Below, piece after piece: positions 26,964 to 35,251 of a DNA stretch of 57,966 nucleotides (position 1 is the first letter of the stretch; the number at the start of each line of letters is the position of its first letter). The notes below the pieces were generated by a model. That model had not been told where the DNA came from. It did no database searches and saw only the letters and a list, made by a program, of their open reading frames with translations. The DNA is from an uncultured Veillonellaceae bacterium (GTDB lineage Bacteria; Bacillota; Negativicutes; Selenomonadales; Selenomonadaceae). A program made the translations under genes and the position numbers. The DNA lies in the NCBI GenBank assembly GCA_900314825.1, contig OMWS01000010.1, forward strand, positions 1 to 57,966, in the 5' to 3' direction.

Positions 26964-27422
26964 ATGCCGGTAACGGTCAAGCATCGCGTGAATTTTTACG
27001 ACACGGACGCGATGGCGGTCGTGCATCATGCGAACTATATCCGCTGGTTCGAGATCGGGCGCGTCGAATACCTGCGCTCGATCGGCATCACGCTCGATCA
27101 GATGATGGAGGACGGCTATGTCTTCCCCATCACGGATGTCAGCGCGAAATACGTTTCGCCCGGTCATTTTGACGAGGAGCTCCTCATCGAAGTCACGCCG
27201 ACGGCGCTGACGAAAGCGAAGATGGCATTCGACTACCGCGTGCTCGATGCCGAAACGGGTCGTGTGCTCGTGCTCGGTCACACGCAGAATGTCTACACGA
27301 GCAAAGCGACCGGCCACATCGAGCGGCTGTCTGACAAGTATTGGATTCCCTTGAAGGCGGCCATGGCCAAAGAAAAAGCGTGGAAAGCAGCGAAGAAAGA
27401 AGCTGCTGAACAAGATAAATAA
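26964..27422 (+). CDS. acyl-CoA thioesterase (YbgC/FadM-type, 4HBT hotdog fold)
   Basis: 152 aa from the ATG at 26964 behind GGGAGG. The N-terminal VNFYDTDAMAVVHHANYIRWFE contains the YbgC-type motif with the catalytic Asp (YDTDAMAVVHHANY). PITDVSAKYVSPGHFDEEL and NVYTSKATGHIERL complete the hotdog fold. It likely hydrolyses short or medium acyl-CoA esters. The C-terminal Lys/Ala-rich tail (EKAWKAAKKEAAEQDK) is extra. A lone gene after a repeat; substrate not deducible. Confidence 0.85.
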   Translation: MPVTVKHRVNFYDTDAMAVVHHANYIRWFEIGRVEYLRSIGITLDQMMEDGYVFPITDVSAKYVSPGHFDEELLIEVTPTALTKAKMAFDYRVLDAETGRVLVLGHTQNVYTSKATGHIERLSDKYWIPLKAAMAKEKAWKAAKKEAAEQDK

Positions 27423-27472
27423 AAAGCTGTTTGCTATTTGCACATAGCAGAACTTGGAAAAGAGGAAGATTG

Positions 27473-28033
27473 ATGGATTTCTTAGATATCATTGACATCA
27501 TTTTGATTGTCATCCTGGCAGTCCTCATCCTGTCCGACCTCCTGCTGGCCATGATGGGCAAGGAGAAGATCGTCGTCGAAACGAACGCGCCGTTCACGAA
27601 AGTGAGCCAGGATGAAAACAGCCTCGTCATCGAAAAGCAGCTGACGTTCCGCAACGTGGGCAAGTCGTGCGGCGTCCTCATGGACGCGATCGTGCGCCCG
27701 CAGCTGCCGTACGAGCAGTACGACGGCATCGAGGCGCGCGGCAAGGCCGAGCGGGAAGGCGCGCCGCGCGAGGACGATTACTTTGAGGCCATGCTCGTGG
27801 AGAAAAAAGGCAATGCCAAGGGCGCGGACGCCCAGCACATTTTCGCGAAGCTGAAATTCACGCCGAGGAATGGCCGCACGCTCGAGGACGCGCTCTCCCA
27901 CATGGTCGACATCGTCGTCGACGTCATCTGGCAGGAGGCCGGCCGCATGCCGTACCATTACGAAAAAGTGCAGCTGAAGCTTTCCGCCGAAGAAATCGCA
28001 CAGCTTGCGGGCGTCACGCTCGCGAAAGACTAA
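27473..28033 (+). CDS. hypothetical protein with N-terminal membrane anchor
   Basis: 186 aa from the ATG at 27473 after AGAGGAAGA. Residues ~3-27 (LDIIDIILIVILAVLILSDLL) form one membrane helix, followed by a soluble domain that is probably mostly beta (VVETNAPFTKVSQDENSLVIEKQLTFRNVGKSCGVLMD). No family is recognised. It lies 12 bases upstream of the CofE-like gene, so the two probably share a transcript and perhaps a function at the membrane. Confidence 0.6.
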   Translation: MDFLDIIDIILIVILAVLILSDLLLAMMGKEKIVVETNAPFTKVSQDENSLVIEKQLTFRNVGKSCGVLMDAIVRPQLPYEQYDGIEARGKAEREGAPREDDYFEAMLVEKKGNAKGADAQHIFAKLKFTPRNGRTLEDALSHMVDIVVDVIWQEAGRMPYHYEKVQLKLSAEEIAQLAGVTLAKD

Positions 28034-28045
28034 GGAGGCAGCGAC

Positions 28046-28708
28046 ATGGCAAGTGAAATGAAACTTATTCCGGTGCCGACGCGCATCCTGACGGAAAAAG
28101 ATGACATCGTCGACGCGATCGACCGCTATACGAAGGGCAATGTCGGCCCGGACGACCTCATCTGCAGCGCTGAGTCCGTCGTCGCCATCACGCAGAACCG
28201 CTATGTGCGTCCGGAGGAACTTCACATCACGCGCGTCGCGCAGTTCTGCTGCCGTTTCATCCCCGACTACGGCAGCCTCGCTACGCCGCATGGCATGCAG
28301 TCGCTCATGGACGTCGAAGGCAAATGGCGCGTCGCGTTCGCGCTCTTCGCGGGCTTCTTTGCCAAGCTCGTCGGCAAGTCCGGCATGTTCTACAAATGGG
28401 GCGGCAAGGAAACGGCCATGATCGATGATGTCACGGGAACGATGCCGCCGTTCGACAAATGCATCGTCTACGGCCCAGCGGACGCTGATAGCGTCTGCGA
28501 AAAAATCGCCGAGCGCACGGGCGCGTACGGCGCGATGATCGCCGACGTCAACGACCTGAAGCGTAGCCGCGTCGTCGGCATCACGAAGAACGTCGACGGC
28601 GACATTGCCCGCATGCTGCTCATCGACAACCCGTTCGGCAACGCGAGCCAAAAGACGCCGATCTGCATCATCAAGAACTATCGCCAGTATCAGGAATCGA
28701 AGAAATGA
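28046..28708 (+). CDS. CofE-like (F420-0:gamma-glutamyl ligase family) protein
   Basis: 220 aa. [19 protein letters not shown] at the start and [19 protein letters not shown], then [34 protein letters not shown] and [17 protein letters not shown], match the F420_ligase (CofE-like) fold. CofE adds Glu to coenzyme F420. No other F420 gene is in the window and Negativicutes are not known F420 producers, so the substrate is likely something else. The strong AAGGAGG and short spacing couple it to the membrane-anchored protein upstream; it overlaps rph by four bases. Confidence 0.72.
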   Translation: MASEMKLIPVPTRILTEKDDIVDAIDRYTKGNVGPDDLICSAESVVAITQNRYVRPEELHITRVAQFCCRFIPDYGSLATPHGMQSLMDVEGKWRVAFALFAGFFAKLVGKSGMFYKWGGKETAMIDDVTGTMPPFDKCIVYGPADADSVCEKIAERTGAYGAMIADVNDLKRSRVVGITKNVDGDIARMLLIDNPFGNASQKTPICIIKNYRQYQESKK

Positions 28709-29448
28709 GACCGAATCATCGAGCGGCCGACGAACTTCGCCCGTTTGAAATCCGTCGTCATTTTCAAAAATATCCGGCCGGCTCCGTCCTCATCGAAATG
28801 GGGAACACGAAAGTCATCTGCGCCGCGACGATCGAGAACCGCGTGCCCATCTTCCAGCGTGGCACGGGCTGCGGCTGGCTCGCGGCCGAGTACGCGCTCC
28901 TGCCGAGCGCGACGAACGAGCGCACGCCGCGCGAAGCCGTGCGCGGCCGCCAGAACGGCCGCACGCAGGAAATCCAGCGCCTCATCGGCCGCTCGCTCCG
29001 AAGCGTCATCGACCTCGCGGCACTCGGCGAGCGCACGATCCACCTCGATTGCGACGTGATCCAAGCCGACGGCGGCACGCGTACCGCCTCGATCACCGGC
29101 GCGTTCATCGCGCTCGTCGAAGCCTGCGCGACGTTCTACGAAAAAGGCAACACGTTCCCCGTCAAAGATTTCGTCTCCGCCATCAGCGTCGGCGTCAGCG
29201 CAGAAAACGAGCCGATTCTCGACCTCTGCTACGAAGAAGACTCGCAGGCCATCGTCGACATGAACGTCGTCATGACAGGCGAAGGACAGTTCGTCGAAGT
29301 CCAAGGCACTGGCGAAGGCCGGTCGTTCTCGCGTAGCGAGCTCGACACGTTGCTCGCTTATGGAGAAAAAGGGTGTCGAGAGTTGATTTCCTATGAGAAA
29401 GACATTCTAGGCGGAGACCTTGTCTGGCTCGTCGGGCGAGTAGGATAA
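28705..29448 (+). CDS. rph: ribonuclease PH
   Basis: 247 aa. [33 protein letters not shown] is the typical N-terminus. [25 protein letters not shown] and [15 protein letters not shown] hold the phosphate- and RNA-binding residues, and [22 protein letters not shown] is the signature. It is a phosphorolytic 3'-exonuclease that trims tRNA ends. It forms the pair rph-rdgB common in Firmicutes; a palindromic repeat separates the two here. Confidence 0.97.
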   Translation: MRPNHRAADELRPFEIRRHFQKYPAGSVLIEMGNTKVICAATIENRVPIFQRGTGCGWLAAEYALLPSATNERTPREAVRGRQNGRTQEIQRLIGRSLRSVIDLAALGERTIHLDCDVIQADGGTRTASITGAFIALVEACATFYEKGNTFPVKDFVSAISVGVSAENEPILDLCYEEDSQAIVDMNVVMTGEGQFVEVQGTGEGRSFSRSELDTLLAYGEKGCRELISYEKDILGGDLVWLVGRVG

Positions 29449-29456
29449 CGCGTACG

Positions 29457-29551
29457 GCAGCCTCTCCCTCAGGGAGAGGGGGACCGCGAAGCGGTGGAGA
29501 GGGTCCCCTGTATAGCAGATGGATTTGTACGACGCAACTTCCGCGGGTGCG
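29457..29551. repeat. composite palindromic repeat, copy 4 (truncated, alternative core)
   Basis: Begins GCAGCCTCTCCCTCAGGGAG, continues through GAGGGTCCCCTGTA, and ends near TTCCGCGGGTGCG. The core (GTCCCCTGTA, TTTGTACGACG, CGCGGGTGCG) is shared with copy 10 rather than copy 1. The right arm is missing. It reaches nearly to the rdgB ribosome site. Confidence 0.8.
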
Positions 29552-29571
29552 AACGAGAAGGGAATTTTGGG

Positions 29572-30186
29572 ATGAAGAAGATTGTTATTGCCACGAAAAA
29601 CACCGGCAAGCTCCGAGAAATGCGCGCGGCGTTCGCCCATCTTCCCGTCGAGATTCTTTCTCTCGCGGACTTCGGCGATCTCCCAGACGCCATCGAAGAC
29701 GGCGCGACGTTTGAGGCGAATGCGCGCATCAAGGCGCATTTCTTTCGTGAGCAGACGCAGACCGCCTGCATCGCTGATGATTCTGGCATTGAATTGGATG
29801 CGTTAAATGGCGCGCCGGGCGTGCACTCCGCGCGCTTTGCGGGCAAGCATGGCGATGACGCGGCGAACAATGCGAAGATGATCGAGGAACTCCAGAAGCG
29901 CGGCCTCACGTCGTCGCCTGCCGATTACCGTTGCGCCCTTGTCTTCGAAGACGTGGACGGCACGGTGCTGACGGCAGATGGCCGTGTGGATGGCACGATC
30001 CGCTTCGAGGCGAAGGGAACGGGCGGCTTTGGCTACGATCCTTATTTTTACGTTCCCCGCGAGGGCGGTAGCGAAAAGACGATGGCCGAGCTCACGCTTG
30101 CGGAAAAAGACGCCATTAGCCATAGAGGAAAGGCTCTAAGAGAATTAGTGAATAAGCTCGAAGAATATTTTCGATGCGAAAAGTAA
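29572..30186 (+). CDS. rdgB: XTP/dITP diphosphatase (RdgB/HAM1)
   Basis: 204 aa from the ATG at 29572 after GAGAAGGGA. VIATKNTGKLREMRAAF, ACIADDSGIELDALNGAPGVHSARFAG and GFGYDPYFYVP are the nucleotide-binding and metal motifs; MAELTLAEKDAISHRGKAL is the C-terminal signature. It hydrolyses non-canonical purine nucleoside triphosphates to monophosphates, keeping them out of DNA. Confidence 0.97.
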   Translation: MKKIVIATKNTGKLREMRAAFAHLPVEILSLADFGDLPDAIEDGATFEANARIKAHFFREQTQTACIADDSGIELDALNGAPGVHSARFAGKHGDDAANNAKMIEELQKRGLTSSPADYRCALVFEDVDGTVLTADGRVDGTIRFEAKGTGGFGYDPYFYVPREGGSEKTMAELTLAEKDAISHRGKALRELVNKLEEYFRCEK

Positions 30187-30196
30187 CTTTTTGAGT

Positions 30197-30247
30197 AGCC
30201 TCTCCCTCGGGGAGAGGTGCCGAGCGAATGCGAGGCGGAGCGGGTAC
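30197..30247. repeat. composite palindromic repeat, copy 5 (left arm only)
   Basis: AGCCTCTCCCTCGGGGAGAG followed by GTGCCGAGCGAATGCGAGGC and GGAGCGGGTAC. It is one arm only, 10 bases after rdgB; no core or second arm follows. Confidence 0.85.
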
Positions 30248-30299
30248 GACGGTGCGATAGCTGAGCAATTTGCAGGGAGTGTCTAAGGGAGGCATCTTG

Positions 30300-30827
30300 A
30301 TGAAAGTCGTTATTCTCAGCGACACCCACGGCAGCACGGATGCCGTCGAGCGTGTCTTTTCCGAGCAGCCCGACGCGGCGCTCTATCTCCATGCGGGCGA
30401 CGTCCTCCCTGATGCGCGCTACCTTGCGATGCTGGTCGGTGTGCCACTGAACGACGGCGAGGATGACGAAACGGCGGCAAAGCGTGTGATCGCTGTGCCG
30501 GGCAACAGCGATTGGCCGGATGCGAACCAGCCGCTTGCCCGCGTCATTGCCGCCGAAGGTCATCGCATCCTGCTCACGCACGGCCACAGCTGCGGCGTGC
30601 GGTACGGAACGGAGATCCTCGTGCAGACTGCGACAAGCGCCCATTGCGACATCGCCGTCTACGGCCATACGCATATCGTCGAGATCGCGCCGGGGAAGCC
30701 GGTCACCGTGCTCTGCCCAGGCTCGGCCGCGCGTCCGCGCGACGCCTACGAGCCTTCGTATCTGACCGTCGAGCTCACGCGCGGCAAAGCGCCGGACGTG
30801 AAGCTTCATCGCATGAAACAATTTTGA
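30300..30827 (+). CDS. metallophosphoesterase, YfcE/MJ0936 family
   Basis: 175 aa from the ATG at 30300 behind AAGGGAGG. Metal-binding motifs in order are [32 protein letters not shown] and VYGHTHI, the full calcineurin-like set. Family members are manganese-dependent phosphodiesterases of unknown natural substrate. It follows rdgB, as in many Firmicutes, and is followed after 14 bases by tatA. Confidence 0.92.
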   Translation: MKVVILSDTHGSTDAVERVFSEQPDAALYLHAGDVLPDARYLAMLVGVPLNDGEDDETAAKRVIAVPGNSDWPDANQPLARVIAAEGHRILLTHGHSCGVRYGTEILVQTATSAHCDIAVYGHTHIVEIAPGKPVTVLCPGSAARPRDAYEPSYLTVELTRGKAPDVKLHRMKQF

Positions 30828-30841
30828 AAGGAGCACCCCCA

Positions 30842-31261
30842 ATGTTTGGCATCGGCCTCCCCGAACTCATCCTCATCATGATCGTCGGCCTCATCGTCTT
30901 CGGCCCCGGGAAGCTTCCGGAAGTCGGGCGGGCGCTTGGCAAGGGACTGCGCGAATTCAAAAAAGCGCAGAACGCCTTGACGGCGGCGATGAACGAGCCC
31001 GAACCACCGAAACCGCAGAAGCCAGCGGCGGACGCCCCGCAGCATCCTGCATTTCCGGACGCCGATGCGGCGGCGCCGAAGGCTTCCGTTGCCGCAGAGC
31101 CTGCGCCCGCAGCGGAGAAGACGACAGAACCGTCGACGGAACCGCCGCAAGAACTTCATCTCGAAGCAAAGCCGACCACGGTCGCAGAAGATTATCACAC
31201 GCCAACACAAGAAGAAGTCCGCGCGCAGATCGCGGTGCAACAGCAGAAAAGCGAAAGCTGA
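30842..31261 (+). CDS. tatA: twin-arginine translocase subunit TatA/E (long tail)
   Basis: 139 aa from the ATG at 30842 after [46 protein letters not shown] is the TatA transmembrane plus amphipathic helix with the FGPGKLPE hinge. The remaining ~95 residues are Pro/Ala/Glu-rich and probably disordered, longer than in most TatA. Whether it acts as TatA or TatB cannot be decided. No tatC is in the window. It ends at a terminator shared with rnhA. Confidence 0.9.
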   Translation: MFGIGLPELILIMIVGLIVFGPGKLPEVGRALGKGLREFKKAQNALTAAMNEPEPPKPQKPAADAPQHPAFPDADAAAPKASVAAEPAPAAEKTTEPSTEPPQELHLEAKPTTVAEDYHTPTQEEVRAQIAVQQQKSES

Positions 31262-31262
31262 T

Positions 31263-31303
31263 AAAAATTGCGAGGGAGCATCGCTGTTCCTTCGCAATTT
31301 TTT
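31263..31303. terminator. bidirectional terminator between tatA and rnhA
   Basis: A stem of about 17 bp (AAAATTGCGAGGGAGCA with TGTTCCTTCGCAATTTT), A-rich on one side and T-rich on the other. It can serve both tatA (+) and rnhA (-), whose stop lies a few bases away. Confidence 0.85.
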
Positions 31304-31306
31304 GCT

Positions 31307-32062
31307 TTACCGCGCTTTCATCGCCGCTCGCTTCGCGAGCACATCGCACCGTTCGTTCAGCGGGTTGCCGGCGTGGCCTTTGACCCAGTGGAATGTGACG
31401 GCATGCGACGTATAGAGTTCGTCGAGCTCCATCCAGAGCGGCTGATTGAGCACGGGCTGGCCGTCGGCTTTTCGCCAGCCGCGGCGTTTCCAGCCCGCGA
31501 CCCACTTCGTGATGCCGTTCTTGAGGTACTGGCTGTCCGTGTAGAGTGCGACGCGCGTGCCCGTGGGCGCGAGGCGGAGCGCCATGATGGCGGCGGTGAG
31601 TTCCATGCGGTTGTTCGTCGTCATGGGATCGCCGCCGTTTTGCTCCGTGACGGCGCCCGTCGCTTCGTCCTTCGCGACGATGGCCCAGCCGCCGGGGCCG
31701 CCGGGGTTTTTGAGGCAGCTGCCGTCCGTGTAGATCGTGAAGTCGACGGGGGCGTTCGCTGTGTGGCCTCGCTTTGGCGCCCGCGAGAGCGACTGAGAGG
31801 GTAGCGCAGGTTGAGAATCTCGATACGCCGTTACCCTCTCCGCCCCTTCGGGGCACCTCCCCCAAGGGGGGAGGCTAGAAGAGCGGTGTGCTTTTGATAT
31901 TTTCCAGCCGCCACTGAGCCAGGCGAGGGCTTCGCGGACGTCGGTGAAGGATTTGTAGCGCGCGCCCTCGAAGCCTTTGACGTGGCGCTCGCATTCCGCC
32001 CATGTCGTGAAGATGCCCGTCGCCCGGCCGCGCGCGACAGCGTATACTTTTTTTCCTGCCAT
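31307..32062 (-). CDS. rnhA: ribonuclease HI with N-terminal hybrid-binding domain
   Basis: 251 aa. Residues ~4-50 (KKVYAVARGRATGIFTTW...YKSFTDVREALAWL) are the viroplasmin/RNase H1 N-terminal domain that grips RNA-DNA hybrid. Residues ~106-251 are the catalytic domain with all four acidic residues: D in IYTDGSC, E in NNRMELTAA, D in LYTDSQYL and D in NERCDVLA. Residues ~63-91 between the domains are translated from a palindromic repeat (copy 6). It removes RNA from hybrids. It is the only minus-strand housekeeping gene in this part, with its own promoter. Confidence 0.95.
   Translation of the reverse strand: MAGKKVYAVARGRATGIFTTWAECERHVKGFEGARYKSFTDVREALAWLSGGWKISKAHRSSSLPPWGRCPEGAERVTAYRDSQPALPSQSLSRAPKRGHTANAPVDFTIYTDGSCLKNPGGPGGWAIVAKDEATGAVTEQNGGDPMTTNNRMELTAAIMALRLAPTGTRVALYTDSQYLKNGITKWVAGWKRRGWRKADGQPVLNQPLWMELDELYTSHAVTFHWVKGHAGNPLNERCDVLAKRAAMKAR
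31791..31875. repeat. composite palindromic repeat, copy 6 (inside rnhA)
   Basis: A one-armed form like copy 3: GAGAGGGTAGCGC, a core ending GATACG, then TACCCTCTCCGCCCC, TTCGGGG and CACCTCCCCC...GGGGAGGC. It lies wholly in the rnhA frame and encodes ~29 linker residues (SLPPWGRCPEGAERV...). Confidence 0.9.
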
Positions 32063-32129
32063 GAAAATGAATCCTTTCCTTGCGGTTCTTTCGCATCAAG
32101 CATATGATAGAAAACGTTGTGTCTCTCGT

Positions 32130-32158
32130 ATGATAACACGCACGTTTTGCCTGCGCAA
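32130..32158 (-). promoter_or_regulatory. probable rnhA promoter
   Basis: On the minus strand: TTGCGC (32158-32153), 17-base spacer, TATCAT (32135-32130), about 68 bases before the rnhA start. Confidence 0.6.
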
Positions 32159-32198
32159 TTTTTTCGCTCGTTATCGGAGAGGATTGCTCAAGAATCGG

Positions 32199-32240
32199 TG
32201 AAAATCGGGAACGGCCGACGGCCGTTCCCGATTTTTTTCG
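32199..32240 (+). terminator. strong orphan terminator between divergent rnhA and mlaE
   Basis: A perfect stem of about 14 bp (AATCGGGAACGGCC with GGCCGTTCCCGATT), a GAC loop and seven Ts on the + strand. No + strand gene precedes it back to 31261, so it may end a small RNA or block read-through. Bases 32063-32198 hold no gene apart from the rnhA promoter. Confidence 0.85.
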
Positions 32241-32260
32241 TTCAAATTAGTAAATAAACC

Positions 32261-32289
32261 TTTACTATTTTTCGTTTGCTTGCTAAACT
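32261..32289 (+). promoter_or_regulatory. candidate promoter of the mla operon
   Basis: TTTACT at 32261-32266, 17 bases, TAAACT at 32284-32289, about 60 bases before mlaE. Each hexamer matches consensus at four of six positions. Confidence 0.5.
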
Positions 32290-32349
32290 ATAGGGGTATT
32301 CTGGACAAGTTTTCGACTGTCGCAAAATCTGGCGTGAGGAGGCGATGCG

Positions 32350-33120
32350 ATGCTGCTACGGTTTTTAGAAGCGCTCGGTGCGTTTGTGATCCGCCGCTGC
32401 GAATCGTTCGGCTCGATCGTCCTCTTATATGCGGAGACGATGCGGCAGCTGACGCACCGGCCGCGCCTGCGGCATATCCTCGCGCAGATGTCGCACCTCG
32501 GCGTCGATTCGCTGTCGATTGTCTCGCTGACGCTGCTCTTCACGGGCGTCGTGCTGACGCTGCAGACGGCGCACGAATTCATCCGCTTCGGCGCGCAGAG
32601 CACGATCGGCGCGGTCATCGCCATCGCTATCGGGCGCGAGCTCGGTCCCGTGCTCGTCGGCGTCGTCTGCGCCGGCCGCGTCGGCGCGGCCATCACGGCG
32701 GAGATCTCGACGATGAAGGTCACGGAGCAGATCGACGCGCTCCGGGTCATGGCCGTGAGCCCGGTCGATTACCTCATCGTGCCGCGCATGATCGCGTGCA
32801 TGATCGTCGTGCCGCTCCTCACGGTCTTCGGCGATTTCATCGGTGTGCTTGGCGGCTGGTTCGTCGCCGTGTATTACTCCGGCATCAGCTCGTATCTCTT
32901 CGTGAACTCGCTCCACATGTACGTTGATGCGTACGATCTCACGGGCGGCCTCATCAAGGCGATTTTTTTCGGCAATGTCATCGCAGTGCTCGGCTGTTAC
33001 TACGGCCTGCATTCGCCGGAGGGCGCGGAGGGCGTCGGCAAGGCGACGACGCGCACGGTTGTCGCATCGATCATCGTGATTTTCATCTTGAACGCCTTGC
33101 TCACCCTTATCTTGTTTTAA
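32350..33120 (+). CDS. mlaE: MlaE-type ABC transporter permease
   Basis: 256 aa behind GAGGAGG. It has about five membrane segments. The signature block GRELGPVLVGVVCAGRVGAAITAEISTMKVTEQIDALRVM is diagnostic of the MlaE/YrbE permease family. With MlaF (ATPase) and MlaD (substrate-binding, periplasmic) it forms the inner-membrane complex moving phospholipids between the two membranes to keep outer-membrane asymmetry. First gene of mlaE-mlaF-mlaD; no mlaB or mlaC is present here, as seen in other Negativicutes. Confidence 0.95.
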   Translation: MLLRFLEALGAFVIRRCESFGSIVLLYAETMRQLTHRPRLRHILAQMSHLGVDSLSIVSLTLLFTGVVLTLQTAHEFIRFGAQSTIGAVIAIAIGRELGPVLVGVVCAGRVGAAITAEISTMKVTEQIDALRVMAVSPVDYLIVPRMIACMIVVPLLTVFGDFIGVLGGWFVAVYYSGISSYLFVNSLHMYVDAYDLTGGLIKAIFFGNVIAVLGCYYGLHSPEGAEGVGKATTRTVVASIIVIFILNALLTLILF

Positions 33121-33139
33121 CGGTGGTATCAAAACTTTT

Positions 33140-33904
33140 ATGATAAGATTGAAAGACGTAGGCAAACAGTTCGATGAACAGTGGGCGCTGCGTCATGTGA
33201 ATCTCGACATCCGCGACGGCGAAACGCTCGCGATCATCGGCGGCTCGGGCTCCGGCAAGAGCACGCTGCTACGGCTCTTAATCGGGTTAATCAAGCCGAC
33301 CGAGGGTGAAATCTGGATGGACGATCAGGAGATCGGCCATATGCCCGAGCACGAGTTAAAAAAGATCCGCTTGCACATGGGCATGGTGTTCCAGTACTCG
33401 GCGCTTTTCGACTCGATGACGGTCGGCGACAATGTGGCCTTTGGCCTGCGCGAACATACGAAAAAAAAGGAAGACGAAATCCAGCGCATCGTGCGCGAGA
33501 AATTGTCCCTCGTCGGGCTGGAAGGCGTGGAAGCGATGATGCCGGGCGAGCTCTCGGGCGGCATGAAGAAACGCGTGAGCCTCGCGCGCGCCATCGCCAT
33601 CGAGCCATCCATCATTTTTTACGACGAACCGAGCTCGGGCCTCGATCCCATCATGACGGAGAAGATCGACGAGCTCATCATCCATACGCAGCGCGAGCTC
33701 CACGTGACGAGCGTCGTCGTGACGCACGACATGGCGAGCGCGTGCCGCATCTCCGACCGCATCGCCATGATTTACGAGGGCGAGCTCATCGCCGTCGATA
33801 CGGCGGATCGGTTCCAAGAGCTCCAAGATCCGCGCGTGCAGGCATTTTTCCACACGCTCAGGACGACGAAAGAATCGAAAGAAAACGGGGAGGCAAGTGC
33901 ATGA
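33140..33904 (+). CDS. mlaF: MlaF-type ABC transporter ATP-binding protein
   Basis: 254 aa. Walker A GGSGSGKSTLLRLL, signature LSGGMKKRVSLARA, and Walker B IIFYDEPSSGLDPI followed by VVVTHDM. The GMKKR variant of the ABC signature is typical of MlaF. It powers the Mla complex from the cytoplasmic side. It lies 19 bases after mlaE, and its stop overlaps the mlaD ATG. Confidence 0.95.
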   Translation: MIRLKDVGKQFDEQWALRHVNLDIRDGETLAIIGGSGSGKSTLLRLLIGLIKPTEGEIWMDDQEIGHMPEHELKKIRLHMGMVFQYSALFDSMTVGDNVAFGLREHTKKKEDEIQRIVREKLSLVGLEGVEAMMPGELSGGMKKRVSLARAIAIEPSIIFYDEPSSGLDPIMTEKIDELIIHTQRELHVTSVVVTHDMASACRISDRIAMIYEGELIAVDTADRFQELQDPRVQAFFHTLRTTKESKENGEASA

Positions 33905-35193
33905 AGACAGAAGCGAAAGTCGGCGCGTTCACGGCGGCGGGGCTCATCCTGCTCGTCGTGCTCGTGCTGGGACTTTCCGGGTTCTCCCTGAAATCGGGGA
34001 AAGGATACACGGTCTACGCGGGCTTCCATCAGGTCATCGGCGTCGAAAAGCAGGCGCAGGTCTGCCTCGCAGGCGTGCCAGTCGGCGAAGTGCGAGACAT
34101 CACGAATGATGGCGGCGGCGTCACCGTCGAGATGCGGATCCACCCGGATGTGCGCATCCCCGAAGGTTCGCATGTAACGATCGGTACACCGGGCGTCATG
34201 GGCGAAAAGTTCGTCAACGTGCAGCCGGCCGAGGACCGCGGCCACTACATCGGGGACGGCGCCTATCTCATCGGCGACGATGAGCAAGGCATGGACTCCA
34301 TGTTTGCTGGCATCAACCAGGTCGTCGCGCAGGCGCAAGAGCTCCTGACAAGCCTCAACAGCATTGCGGGCGACAAGACGTTCCGCCAGTCCATCTTGCA
34401 GATGACCGTGAATATGCGCGACATGACGGCGCATCTCTCGGGCCTCATGGCGCAGCTCGAGGGCATGGCGGCGGAGAACCGCGGCAATGTCCAGGAGATG
34501 ACGGCAAACCTTAAGACCGTCACGGCCTCGATGAACCGCACGATGGCAAACGTCGAAGCGATGATGGCGAACATGAACAGCGTGCTCGGCGACCCGCAGA
34601 CGGCGGAAAACGTCCGCGCGACGCTCGCGAACCTCAAGGACACGAGCGAGCGCGTGCAGCACATCGCGGAGAACCTCGACAGCGTCGCGGGCGACCCGCA
34701 GACGGCGCAGGATCTCAAAGACACGATCACGAGCGCCAAAGAGATCAGCCAGAAGGCAGGAAAAATGCTCGGCACTGTCGAATCTATCGAAGTGCATCCG
34801 AGCGTGGACGTGCTCTACAGCGGCAGCGAAAGCGACTGGTCGACGAATGCGAACCTCGGCGTCACGATGGGCAAGAAGTCGCTCGATATCGGCGTCGATG
34901 ACATCGGCGATGACAGCCTGTTCAATGCCCAGGTCGGCAAGCGCTTCGGCAGCGGCCATCTCGGCGCGCGTGGCGGCGTGATTGCCGGCGAGGCCGGCAT
35001 TGGGCTCGATGGTTATGCGGCGGGCGACAAATTCAAGTTGTCTGCGGATGCCTATGATCCAGACGACGTTAAGCTCCGTTTGCGGGCAACGTACGATCTC
35101 GGCGGCGGCACGGCTCTCATGAGCCAATGGAATGATGTCACGAATAAAGATGATGAACGGGCCGCATATTTCGGCATCCGTCAGTCATTCTAA
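33901..35193 (+). CDS. mlaD: MlaD (MCE-domain protein) with long helical and C-terminal barrel-like region
   Basis: 430 aa from the ATG at 33901, overlapping mlaF by ATGA. Residues 7-30 are a membrane anchor. Residues ~38-115 form the MCE domain (GFHQVIGVEKQAQVCLAGVPVGEV, IGTPGVMGEKFV). Residues ~135-295 are long helices with repeated units (NLKTVTASMNRTMANVEAMM; two GDPQTA-type spacers). The last ~135 residues (PSVDVLYSGSES... GIRQSF) alternate like beta-strands and end in Phe, as outer-membrane barrels do. E. coli MlaD is about 183 aa. Work on Veillonella parvula described an MlaD with a C-terminal outer-membrane barrel bridging the envelope; this gene fits that type. Confidence 0.9.
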   Translation: MKTEAKVGAFTAAGLILLVVLVLGLSGFSLKSGKGYTVYAGFHQVIGVEKQAQVCLAGVPVGEVRDITNDGGGVTVEMRIHPDVRIPEGSHVTIGTPGVMGEKFVNVQPAEDRGHYIGDGAYLIGDDEQGMDSMFAGINQVVAQAQELLTSLNSIAGDKTFRQSILQMTVNMRDMTAHLSGLMAQLEGMAAENRGNVQEMTANLKTVTASMNRTMANVEAMMANMNSVLGDPQTAENVRATLANLKDTSERVQHIAENLDSVAGDPQTAQDLKDTITSAKEISQKAGKMLGTVESIEVHPSVDVLYSGSESDWSTNANLGVTMGKKSLDIGVDDIGDDSLFNAQVGKRFGSGHLGARGGVIAGEAGIGLDGYAAGDKFKLSADAYDPDDVKLRLRATYDLGGGTALMSQWNDVTNKDDERAAYFGIRQSF

Positions 35194-35251
35194 ATACATA
35201 CGGAAGCATGATTGCTTTCGAACAATGAGGAATGAAACAGGAGGAACCACC

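Noticed and set aside
30512..30841. N-terminal extension of tatA overlapping the phosphoesterase gene
   Set aside because: The extension is basic and featureless; the ATG at 30842 has a ribosome site and begins the TatA helix.
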